This document shows, one piece after another, positions 32,284-38,064 of a stretch of DNA of 38,064 bases. Numbering within the stretch: the first letter of the stretch is position 1; each line of letters begins with the position of its first letter. The translations under genes were made by a program, and so were the position numbers. The notes beneath the pieces are model-generated. The model saw only the letters and a program-made list of their open reading frames with translations. It was not told the origin of the DNA and did no database searches. This DNA comes from Sideroxydans sp. (GTDB lineage Bacteria; Pseudomonadota; Gammaproteobacteria; Burkholderiales; Gallionellaceae). The DNA lies in NCBI GenBank assembly GCA_027310665.1, contig DAIDAJ010000027.1:1-38064 (forward strand), in the 5' to 3' direction.

Positions 32284-32346
32284 TGTGTGCATGACTGCGG
32301 TTTCCAAACTAGAATCACGCCATTGAAAAATCCCGGGGACTGTGGA

Positions 32347-32703
32347 ATGAATCTGGCCGAATTGTTTCGTCACGAGACCGATTTGGAATCGCTTTATGCG
32401 GGACAGACTTTGTTCAATGAAGGAGAGAAGGGGCATCTGATGTACGTGCTCATGTCGGGCACCGCCATGATCATGGTGCGCAACAGGCTGGTGGAGACTG
32501 CGGAAGCGGGGGCCATCGTCGGAGAGATGGCGATGATCGACGACGCAAAGCGCACCGCGACCGTCATCGCGAAAACCGACTGCAAGTTGCTTCCCATCGA
32601 ACGTCAGCGCTTCAATTTCCTGATTCAGCAGACCCCGAACTTTGCCTTGCATGTCATGCGCGTGATCGCCAACCGCCTGCGCAAGACGGATGCATTTTTG
32701 TAA
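32347..32703 (+). CDS. Cyclic-nucleotide-binding-domain protein (118 aa)
   Basis: A 118-aa protein consisting of one cNMP-binding beta-roll: LYAGQTLFNEGEKGHLMYVL, MSGTAMIMVRNRLVETAEAG, IVGEMAMIDDAKRTATVIAK, then LLPIERQRFNFLIQQTPNFA. The phosphate cassette is well kept: GEMAMIDDAKRTAT matches G-E-x-A-L/M...R-T/S-A, so binding of a cyclic nucleotide is likely. There is no output domain, so it must act through a partner. Next on the same strand, after 31 bases, are bolA and the CGFS glutaredoxin gene, suggesting a common operon. It differs from the cNMP-binding protein at 13320, whose cassette is degenerate. Confidence 0.87.
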   Translation: MNLAELFRHETDLESLYAGQTLFNEGEKGHLMYVLMSGTAMIMVRNRLVETAEAGAIVGEMAMIDDAKRTATVIAKTDCKLLPIERQRFNFLIQQTPNFALHVMRVIANRLRKTDAFL

Positions 32704-32734
32704 CTGCAGGAAACCGGACGAATAGAGGATCAAG

Positions 32735-32974
32735 ATGAAAGTGACACCCGAGATGGTCAAGAATTACATCCAGCAGGGGCTGGAGTGCGAACACATCCAT
32801 GTTGACGGCGACGGCCGTCATTTCGAGGCTGTGATCGTGAGCAAGGCGTTTGAGGGCATGGGGATGTTGAAACAGCATCAGCTTGTCTACAAGGTTTTGG
32901 GAGACAGGATGGGGCCGATACATGCCCTGTCCATGAAGACTCTGACACCGGAGCAATGGGCCAATCAGGCATAA
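32735..32974 (+). CDS. BolA/IbaG family protein
   Basis: A 79-aa protein with the BolA fold: TPEMVKNYIQQGLECEHIHV, DGDGRHFEAVIVSKAFEGMG and LKQHQLVYKVLGDRMGPIHA followed by LSMKTLTPEQW. The invariant His in FxxxxxxxH(Q)xVY (KQHQLVY) and the H/G-rich loop (GDGRHFE), used to share an iron-sulfur cluster with a monothiol glutaredoxin, are present. The IHVDGDGRHFEAVIVS pattern and short length fit the IbaG (YrbA) branch better than BolA itself. It lies 19 bases upstream of the CGFS glutaredoxin gene, its expected partner, which supports a joint role in iron-sulfur handling. Confidence 0.9.
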   Translation: MKVTPEMVKNYIQQGLECEHIHVDGDGRHFEAVIVSKAFEGMGMLKQHQLVYKVLGDRMGPIHALSMKTLTPEQWANQA

Positions 32975-32993
32975 TCAATTCAGGAGAAGAAAC

Positions 32994-33326
32994 ATGGACC
33001 AAAAAGAAATCGCACTGGAAAAGATCAGGAAGACCGTTACCGAAAATCCCATCGTGCTTTATATGAAGGGTACGCCGCAGTTCCCGCAATGCGGGTTCTC
33101 CGGGCGCGCGGCACAGGTGCTCAAGGCGTGCGGGGTAGACCGATACGTCGCAGTGAACGTGCTGGCAGACCAGGAGGTTTTCGACAACCTGAGGTTCTAT
33201 GCCGACTTTCCTACTTTCCCCCAGCTTTACATCAACGGCGAATTGATCGGCGGTTCCGACATCATGGTGGGACTGTATGAGCAAGGCGAGCTGCAGAAAC
33301 TGATCGAGGCGGCCACAGCCCATTAG
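32994..33326 (+). CDS. grxD: Monothiol glutaredoxin, Grx4 family (CGFS)
   Basis: A 110-aa protein of standard Grx4 length: ENPIVLYMKGTPQFPQCGFS holds the monothiol CGFS active site. FPTFPQLYINGELIGGSDIM carries the TFPQ(L/V)Y and GGxD glutathione-binding motifs, and MVGLYEQGELQKLI closes the fold. Such proteins bind a [2Fe-2S] cluster with glutathione and pass it on or sense iron with BolA/IbaG. CAGGAG precedes the ATG. Directly before it is the bolA-like gene, and before that a cNMP-binding protein, so the three probably form one operon. Confidence 0.94.
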   Translation: MDQKEIALEKIRKTVTENPIVLYMKGTPQFPQCGFSGRAAQVLKACGVDRYVAVNVLADQEVFDNLRFYADFPTFPQLYINGELIGGSDIMVGLYEQGELQKLIEAATAH

Positions 33327-33350
33327 ACGGCCGGGCTTCTCCGTCCGTTC

Positions 33351-33398
33351 TTGCCGGGCCGGCACCTGATGATATGATGGGGGCCACCCTTCGGTGGC
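33351..33398 (+). promoter_or_regulatory. Promoter with a leader hairpin before the 389-aa gene
   Basis: TTGCCG (33351-33356), a 16-base spacer and TATGAT (33373-33378) form a good promoter. The transcript would begin just at a hairpin GCCACC-CTTC-GGTGGC (33383-33398), which is a stable 5'-leader stem, 40 bases before the ATG at 33439. No T run follows, so it is not a simple terminator. Confidence 0.5.
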
Positions 33399-33438
33399 TG
33401 CTTGCACCTGAAGCCTCATATCCGTTTCAAGGAACGAC

Positions 33439-34608
33439 ATGATGCAGTCCGGCCCGCGTGAAATCGTCACTCCTTTCCGGTCCATCCCCCTGGTGGTGCC
33501 GGAAGGCATGAAGCACAACGAGTTCTTCAACAGCACGGAAAACCTGAACGACCTGGTGAACAACAACGGTTTGCTGGTGAACACCGAGAACCTGTTGTTG
33601 TACCGCAAGGCGCTGGGGCACAGCACCGAGTTCGATTGCTCGATCATCTACAACACTTCCAAAACCATCCTGAATCCGCTGGGACGCCCGGTGCGGCGCA
33701 CCCAGGTTGTGGAGAATGTGAGGCATGTGTGGAACCGGATGAATCAAATCATCTTCGATTACATGCTGGAGCAATATCCCGATCCGGACGAAGCGCTGAT
33801 CCTGGCCGGTGAAGCGAGCCTCGATGCGACATGGCCGCTGACTTCTCCCGGCGTGCCGAGCATACGCATGCTGCACAACCATTTTGTCGTCTTTCCCATG
33901 GAGACGCTGCGCAAGGCCCGGCTTGCCGATGCAGACAATCCAAACCTGACCGATGGCGGGCAGCACAGCCTGTTCCAGGCTTACATGCGCGACGTGTACC
34001 ACGAGTTCTTCGACCGGGCGCTGAGCCTGAAGATCCTCAAGCCCGCTGCCGAATCCGATGCCAGAATCGGCTTGACCGGTTACCCGCAGGGACTGCCCAG
34101 CTGGGAGATACAGGGCGGCGCCGCAGCGCTCAGGGACGTGCATTTCTGGAAGGAATACGACGAGGTGCTGAAAGGTTTTCTCGATTTCTATCGCACGTTC
34201 TTCTCGCAGGTTTCCACGCACAACGCGCCCATGCTGCCGGATGTCTATTTCCCGGACGAGGTCGAAAGCGTGCTGCTGTTCAACAATGATTTCATGAAGA
34301 CGGCAAAGAAGGTGCGCGACCACTGCATCGTGGATGCGAAATACGCCAACGCGATACGCTGGCAGCCCGCTTTCAAACAGCTGATCTATCGCAACGATGC
34401 GGGCAAGCTGATCGTCACCATCAGCCAGAACTCCATCGGCAATGCCATCACCGAACTGCTTGGCGTCGTTGTGAATCGCATTCCGGACGCGGAAGCCTAT
34501 GCCCGGCATGAACCCGCGCTCATTGCACGCCTGCTCGAGGTGCGCAGTCGCCTGATCGAGGCCGACCTGGGCGAAGGGATCGCCACGGAATATTGGCCGA
34601 AGGAATAA
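33439..34608 (+). CDS. Hypothetical protein (389 aa), unrecognised
   Basis: A 389-aa soluble protein with no signal peptide or membrane helix. Notable blocks are KHNEFFNSTENLNDLVNNNG, IIYNTSKTILNPLGRP, DATWPLTSPGVPSIRMLHNH continuing FVVFP, and LTGYPQGLPSWEIQGGAAAL. The LHNHFVVFP segment, with two histidines before a hydrophobic strand, slightly recalls HIT-like nucleotide-binding folds, but no full motif is present, so I give no function. AAGGAA lies six bases before ATG 33439 (the next codon is also ATG). It has its own promoter and leader hairpin and looks monocistronic. The size and composition match the surrounding core genes. Confidence 0.75.
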   Translation: MMQSGPREIVTPFRSIPLVVPEGMKHNEFFNSTENLNDLVNNNGLLVNTENLLLYRKALGHSTEFDCSIIYNTSKTILNPLGRPVRRTQVVENVRHVWNRMNQIIFDYMLEQYPDPDEALILAGEASLDATWPLTSPGVPSIRMLHNHFVVFPMETLRKARLADADNPNLTDGGQHSLFQAYMRDVYHEFFDRALSLKILKPAAESDARIGLTGYPQGLPSWEIQGGAAALRDVHFWKEYDEVLKGFLDFYRTFFSQVSTHNAPMLPDVYFPDEVESVLLFNNDFMKTAKKVRDHCIVDAKYANAIRWQPAFKQLIYRNDAGKLIVTISQNSIGNAITELLGVVVNRIPDAEAYARHEPALIARLLEVRSRLIEADLGEGIATEYWPKE

Positions 34609-34705
34609 GTGCAGCCATTGTTGGCGGATGAATGGTCATTTCCGGATATCCGCGGCTGTAGTAGCTCGGGCTTCATCTGACAGGCGTCGTCCCATGATCG
34701 GCCGA

Positions 34706-34741
34706 AGCGGAAGTTAGAGGCAGCTCCTTGCTACTTCCGCT
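34706..34741. repeat. Perfect inverted repeat AGCGGAAGT/ACTTCCGCT
   Basis: The 9-base arms 34706-34714 and 34733-34741 are perfectly complementary around an 18-base loop. It lies in the 242-base gap between the 389-aa gene and the cassette gene, which otherwise shows no gene. It may be a remnant of a recombination site or a terminator-like structure without a T run. Confidence 0.45.
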
Positions 34742-34798
34742 ATGCACTGATAAGTGGACATGGCTACATTCGCAACCAATCAAACGGACTCGTTATAA

Positions 34799-34827
34799 TG
34801 GGCTGCCGCCCAATTCAGACGTTAGGC
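34799..34827 (+). other. attC/attI-like left boundary with GTTAGGC core
   Basis: The short hairpin TGGGC-TGCC-GCCCA, then ATTCAGACGTTAGGC ending at 34827, resembles the L'-R' half of an integron attC site (consensus GTTRRRY). The gene cassette would begin at 34822. No clear complementary GCCTAAC half could be found upstream, so this may be a diverged attC or an attI-like site. Confidence 0.45.
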
Positions 34828-35589
34828 CGCAGAAACCACCAAATCTTCACATGCCAGCATTTGACGAGCCGACAGCGGTACACAGCTATCTCAAACTCAT
34901 GCATGAGGTTGTGATCCGGCTCGACCTCATATCGCATGCATGCAATGGACACCTGAACCTCACACCACCGTACGCTTTCGAGTACTGCTATCTCCAATAT
35001 CGCCGCATCTGTGAACTGCTGGCCTTAGGTTGCCTTCAGTTACATGGGGACCTACCCGGCACAAAATCGAGCGCAGTTGCCAAGGAGTGGAATGCCGAGA
35101 GGATCATGAATCTTCTTCACCGGAAACATCCTCATGCCTTCCCACAATGCGTCATCGCCACGAAAACACCAAGCGGTTGTAGCTATGTTGCGAACTCAAA
35201 ACCGAATGCCATGACCTTTGCGGAGTTTAAGAGCTTGTACAACAAGTGCGGACTGGTATTGCATCGAGGGACTATTCGGAGCATCGAGGCAGAGACACCC
35301 TTAGTGAAGTCAGACTACGACCAAGTAATCCAGTGGTCGCACAAGATCGTGGATCTTCTCAATCAGCACTTCATCAGTCGTGCCGACGGAAAGGGACTGT
35401 ACTTCGTATCATTAAAGACGGAGTCAGGTGGCCCTGCCTGCAGCGTCCTTAGCGGATTCACTGAGGGGACAGTCATAGTGGCAACGTACAACTTGGATGT
35501 AGGTTCGCAAGGTGGCGGGGTACCAGATGCGGCCTAACCATTTGGTCGAGGCGAGGTGCAATACCACTGTACCCGCCTTGCCTCGAACG
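34822..35589 (+). mobile_element. Putative single integron gene cassette
   Basis: A 768-base unit bounded on the left by the GTTAGGC core (34821-34827) and on the right by an imperfect palindromic site starting with GCCTAAC (35532-35538). It holds a single gene that nearly fills it, with the stop codon inside the right core, as is usual for cassettes. No integron integrase gene is in the window. Confidence 0.55.
34851..35537 (+). CDS. Cassette-borne hypothetical protein (228 aa)
   Basis: A 228-aa soluble protein starting 30 bases after the left GTTAGGC core. The N-terminal half is helical (VHSYLKLMHEVVIRLDLISH, then YAFEYCYLQYRRICELLALG CL), followed by KEWNAERIMNLLHRKHPHAF and FAEFKSLYNKCGLVLHRGTI, then HKIVDLLNQHFISRADGKGL and a beta-rich end. 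The stop codon TAA is part of the right GCCTAAC core. I do not recognise the family; the helical, Cys- and His-containing first half is vaguely reminiscent of HEPN-like or abortive-infection proteins, without motif proof. The base composition is lower in GC than the neighbours. No clear ribosome site is visible. Confidence 0.6.
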   Translation: MPAFDEPTAVHSYLKLMHEVVIRLDLISHACNGHLNLTPPYAFEYCYLQYRRICELLALGCLQLHGDLPGTKSSAVAKEWNAERIMNLLHRKHPHAFPQCVIATKTPSGCSYVANSKPNAMTFAEFKSLYNKCGLVLHRGTIRSIEAETPLVKSDYDQVIQWSHKIVDLLNQHFISRADGKGLYFVSLKTESGGPACSVLSGFTEGTVIVATYNLDVGSQGGGVPDAA

Positions 35590-35595
35590 TTTCCA
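35532..35595 (+). other. attC-like recombination site (right cassette boundary)
   Basis: GCCTAAC (35532-35538) forms the R'' core, and TCGAGGCGAGG (35546-35556) is near-perfectly complementary to CCTTGCCTCGA (35576-35586), the L'' and L' arms. GTTTCCA (35589-35595) is a weak R' core. The layout matches a folded attC of about 60 bases. The 170 bases from here to 35764 hold no gene but contain a CTGTCC/GGACAG hairpin. Confidence 0.55.
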
Positions 35596-35764
35596 TCACG
35601 TCTGTTTTGAATCGCACTACGGAAGTGATATTGATTAACCTGAAAGTCCGTTCAGGCCGAGTAACTATCTTTCGCCAAGGGCGGGGTCCTGACAGCGAAT
35701 TCCTGGAGCCGGCTGTCCGCAGGACAGACTTATGCAGTTCTCAAGCACGATGTCGCAATGCCGA

Positions 35765-36247
35765 TCACGGATTCGTTTTAGCCGCTTGCCATGCGACAAG
35801 CTTTGCACGCATGCGTTTGTAATGCGAACCGCGCCAGTAGATTCGTGCGCAGGTCGGGCAGTGCAGTAACTGTTCCTCTGGGCGGAGTGCGTCAGGCGGC
35901 GCGCGAGCTATTGCTGCATCGTCAGCGGGCACCAGCGGCGTGTTGTCTACCAGGCAACGGGTAAAGGAGTGACTCAGCCAGTCCAGGCGGTAATGATGAG
36001 CCAATAGTGCGGCCAGGTGATTCAGGGTTCCAGTGGGCAGGATGAGCGCAACGCCGCGCGCTGCCTTGTGTTCGCGTATGAGCGTATCCTGCGTCAGGAA
36101 ATGGCGGCCATCGGCATGGCACTGCTGCAACAGTTCCGCGTCGCTTGCTCCATTCTGCGCAAGCAGCGCATCGTAACCGGCCGCGCGCAGGTAGCGGCAC
36201 AGATGACCCAGCATTTCGTCACATAGGAATCGGGGAAGTGCTTTCAT
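35765..36247 (-). CDS. Mut7-C RNase domain protein
   Basis: A 160-aa protein. The N-terminus LPRFLCDEMLGHLCRYLRAA, then GYDALLAQNGASDAELLQQC and GRHFLTQDTLIREHKAARGV, has the PIN-like Mut7-C pattern with acidic residues DE, D and TQD at the metal site. The second half (TRCLVDNTPLVPADD then LLHCPTCARIYWRGSHYKRM) is the usual zinc-ribbon part, with CPTC and one earlier Cys. It should be a cytoplasmic ribonuclease of unknown target. It is the first of two minus-strand nuclease-fold genes, separate from the cassette. Confidence 0.85.
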   Translation of the reverse strand: MKALPRFLCDEMLGHLCRYLRAAGYDALLAQNGASDAELLQQCHADGRHFLTQDTLIREHKAARGVALILPTGTLNHLAALLAHHYRLDWLSHSFTRCLVDNTPLVPADDAAIARAPPDALRPEEQLLHCPTCARIYWRGSHYKRMRAKLVAWQAAKTNP

Positions 36248-36340
36248 GGCGCACTCATTGTAAGCATGTGCGGCGTCATCAGAGCTATTACAATGGGTTT
36301 CCGGGCGATACCTGTCCGATGAAGTCTGGACTGCTGCACT

Positions 36341-36892
36341 TCATGCGGTCGCAAGCGCCTTCAATATCACTCTCTCCACTTCCACGCTTTCATTCCCGTC
36401 GCCCAGCCATACTTGCCCGTCCTGAATCGTGCACTGCAATTCCATCGTGCGCTGTGCGAGTTTGGCGATGGCGCGTGTGGTTTCTACCGGAAGGTTGATC
36501 ACGGTGAGATTCTTGAGTCGTTCAAACTGGCTGCTATTCTGCGCAAACCACATATCGGCGATGCGTCCTCCGTAGGTGTAGACAATTACCTGGTTGGAGC
36601 GTCCGCAGGCTTTGCGAATCAGCTTCTCATCAGGTAGTCCCACGTCGATCCACAACTCGATCGCACCGGTCAAATCCTTCAGCCACAGGTCCGCCTCATC
36701 ATCGTCTGTCATGCCCTGACCGAACTCCAGATACTCATGTGCGTGCAGGGCAAAGGCCAGCAGCCGCACCATAAGGCGCTCATCGGTTTCGGACGGGTGA
36801 CGCGCCAAGGTGAGTGTGTGGTCCTGATAATAGTGACGCTCCATGTCCGCTATCTGCAGATGTGCCTTGAAAATGGTTGCCTTGATTGCCAT
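36341..36892 (-). CDS. yaeQ: YaeQ family protein
   Basis: A 183-aa protein of YaeQ length. Typical blocks are MAIKATIFKAHLQIADMERH, continuing YYQDHTLTLARHPSETDERL, then GAIELWIDVGLPDEKLIRKA and ADMWFAQNSSQFERLKNLTV. The acidic and Lys residues in ETDERLMVR...ELWIDVGLP...KACG place it in the PD-(D/E)XK-like fold that YaeQ is known to have. In E. coli YaeQ was first reported as a suppressor of RfaH loss, an effect later doubted, so the role is unknown. It lies about 90 bases ahead of the Mut7-C gene on the same strand and could be co-transcribed with it. Confidence 0.9.
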   Translation of the reverse strand: MAIKATIFKAHLQIADMERHYYQDHTLTLARHPSETDERLMVRLLAFALHAHEYLEFGQGMTDDDEADLWLKDLTGAIELWIDVGLPDEKLIRKACGRSNQVIVYTYGGRIADMWFAQNSSQFERLKNLTVINLPVETTRAIAKLAQRTMELQCTIQDGQVWLGDGNESVEVERVILKALATA

Positions 36893-37059
36893 TATTTTTC
36901 CTGATTCAACAAGTGATGCCGGTCATACTGAGTTCGTTCAGGTCGTCAGCTTACCTGATGCTGCTTTTCTGGCGGCAGATTCTTGTCTGCTCGTCCGTGG
37001 TTTTTCCCATCCGGATAGTGATGCATGGCGATTTTGCTTATCCATGAATCATCAGAAAT

Positions 37060-37086
37060 TAAGTCTTCCGCAAAATATGCCGTTAG
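37060..37086 (+). promoter_or_regulatory. Possible sigma-28 (FliA) promoter of the chemotaxis gene
   Basis: TAAGTCTT (37060-37067), exactly 11 bases, then GCCGTTAG (37079-37086) resembles the flagellar sigma-28 promoter TAAAGTTT-N11-GCCGATAA, with 11 of 16 matches. The leader to the ATG would be about 100 bases. Confidence 0.45.
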
Positions 37087-37191
37087 AGTTTTATTCCATT
37101 CTTGTTTGATGGGAATAATAAAAGGAAGACGATCAGGCTCTTGCGGAGTAGTGTGGACGTATTGATTTCCAAATGACATCGGGGAGGAATC

Positions 37192-38064
37192 ATGAACCAG
37201 AATAACAGCCTGACGCTCAAGGCGCGCCTTTACATATTGCTGGGCAGCATGCTGTTGGGCCTGGTGCTGCTCGGCGGATATGTGGTGCTTGATCTTCGCT
37301 CGCATATGCTCGAAGAGAAGAAGCTCGCTATTCGTGCGATCGTCGAATCGGGCATGGGCGTCATACAGGAACAGTATGACTTGTTCAAAGCTGGCAAGAT
37401 CACGGAACAGGAGGCTCAACGCCTGGCCAAGGACAACTTGCGGAAGAGCAGGTTTAACAGCGGTGCCGACTACCTGTTCATTTACGACTTCAATGGTGTC
37501 AGCGTGATGCATGGTGCCAAACAGGAGCGTGAAGGCAAGAATTTCCTGGATACCAAGGATCCCAATGGCAAGTACTACATGAAGGAATGGATCAATTTGC
37601 TCAAGAATGACGGCAGCGCCTACATGGACTACCTGTTTCCCAAGGCCGGCTCCAACGATCCGATCCCGAAAGTGGCGTACGCCAAGGTGTTCCAGCCCTG
37701 GGGCTGGTGGCTGGCGACGGGCGTGTACATCGAGGATGTAGATGCAGAGTTCAGGCAGGCGGCATTGAAGTCGCTCCTGTTCCTGGCGGTGATCGCGGCC
37801 GTGCTCGGCACGCTGGGCTGGACGATCAACCGCAGTGTGCAGCGCCAGATCGGGGGGGAACCCGCGATGGCCGCGGAGCAGGCGGAAGGATTCGCCAGCG
37901 GCGACCTGACGCGGCGCATCGTGTCGTCCAGCGACCAGCCGGGCAACCTGCTGGCGACCCTGGGGACGATGCAGGACCGGCTGGCCGGTATCGTGCGCAG
38001 CATACTGGCCAGCACCGAAGTGCTGGCCAAAGAATCCAAAGAATTGTCGGTGGCCGCCAACGAG
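37192..38064 (+). CDS. Methyl-accepting chemotaxis protein (partial, runs off the window)
   Basis: 291 codons are visible from ATG 37192, after a strong GGGGAGGAA site. A first membrane helix (LYILLGSMLLGLVLLGGYVV) precedes a periplasmic sCache-type domain of about 160 residues (DYLFIYDFNGVSVMHGAKQE, FLDTKDPNGKYYMKEWINLL, PWGWWLATGVYIEDVDAEFR). A second helix (SLLFLAVIAAVLGTLGWTIN) leads to a HAMP region (AEGFASGDLTRRI) and the start of the signalling coiled coil. The conserved tip is beyond the window. It should sense small carboxylates or similar ligands for flagellar or pilus taxis. A sigma-28-like promoter lies about 100 bases upstream. Confidence 0.9.
   Translation, partial: MNQNNSLTLKARLYILLGSMLLGLVLLGGYVVLDLRSHMLEEKKLAIRAIVESGMGVIQEQYDLFKAGKITEQEAQRLAKDNLRKSRFNSGADYLFIYDFNGVSVMHGAKQEREGKNFLDTKDPNGKYYMKEWINLLKNDGSAYMDYLFPKAGSNDPIPKVAYAKVFQPWGWWLATGVYIEDVDAEFRQAALKSLLFLAVIAAVLGTLGWTINRSVQRQIGGEPAMAAEQAEGFASGDLTRRIVSSSDQPGNLLATLGTMQDRLAGIVRSILASTEVLAKESKELSVAANE

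Noticed and set aside
36946-37179. A 77-codon minus-strand frame upstream of the chemotaxis gene
   Set aside because: It has no ribosome site and no recognisable family, and it overlaps the likely sigma-28 promoter and the leader of the chemotaxis gene. It cannot be excluded fully but is unsupported.

Overview
The window most resembles the chromosome of a betaproteobacterium, probably of the Nitrosomonadales/Gallionellaceae type (Sideroxydans- or Gallionella-like). This is an inference from the moderately high GC, the yqjD-yqjE-yqjK set, the FabMG-like reductase, the adjacent bolA and CGFS-glutaredoxin genes and the many diguanylate cyclases. No rRNA, tRNA or CRISPR array was recognised.

Region 1 (1-9.0 kb) is an accessory, partly decayed area. 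It begins with the end of an ISL3-like insertion sequence. Next come a P-loop kinase (zeta-toxin-like) remnant cut short by a dispersed repeat, an AT-rich gene for an exported protein with three exact-period 48-residue repeats, and a Phd/YefM-ParE toxin-antitoxin pair with two orphan antitoxin-like genes. Two separated fragments of one cupin_5 (DUF985) gene flank a truncated AI-2E-family transporter and an intact yqjDEK-like membrane-stress operon. An exported protein, an inositol-monophosphatase-family enzyme, a second toxin-antitoxin operon (minus strand) and a class V aminotransferase follow. Short repeats of the type AATCAAAGGGGTCAGCATCG recur here, mostly just after stop codons.

Region 2 (9.0-34.6 kb) is a denser, higher-GC core-like region. 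It holds housekeeping genes (rsgA, an ABC-F ATPase, pepD, an mlaF-like ATPase, bolA, a CGFS glutaredoxin). Interleaved with these is an unusual density of second-messenger genes: four GGDEF proteins (one PAS-linked, three membrane-bound), a degenerate EAL-HDOD protein, an HD-GYP protein whose HD pair is lost, and two small cyclic-nucleotide-binding-domain proteins. A zinc-ribbon/DUF2628/pilin-like fusion and a FabMG-like reductase are the most unusual single genes. The two cNMP-binding proteins, the HDOD protein and the cyclases suggest a signalling-rich neighbourhood rather than a single operon, because most of the genes have their own start signals and several are divergent or convergent.

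Region 3 (34.6-38.06 kb) contains a lower-GC single gene bounded by GTTAGGC and GCCTAAC core sites, which looks like a lone integron gene cassette with no integrase in view. It is followed by Mut7-C and YaeQ family nuclease-like genes on the minus strand. The window ends inside a methyl-accepting chemotaxis protein gene that has a plausible sigma-28 promoter.
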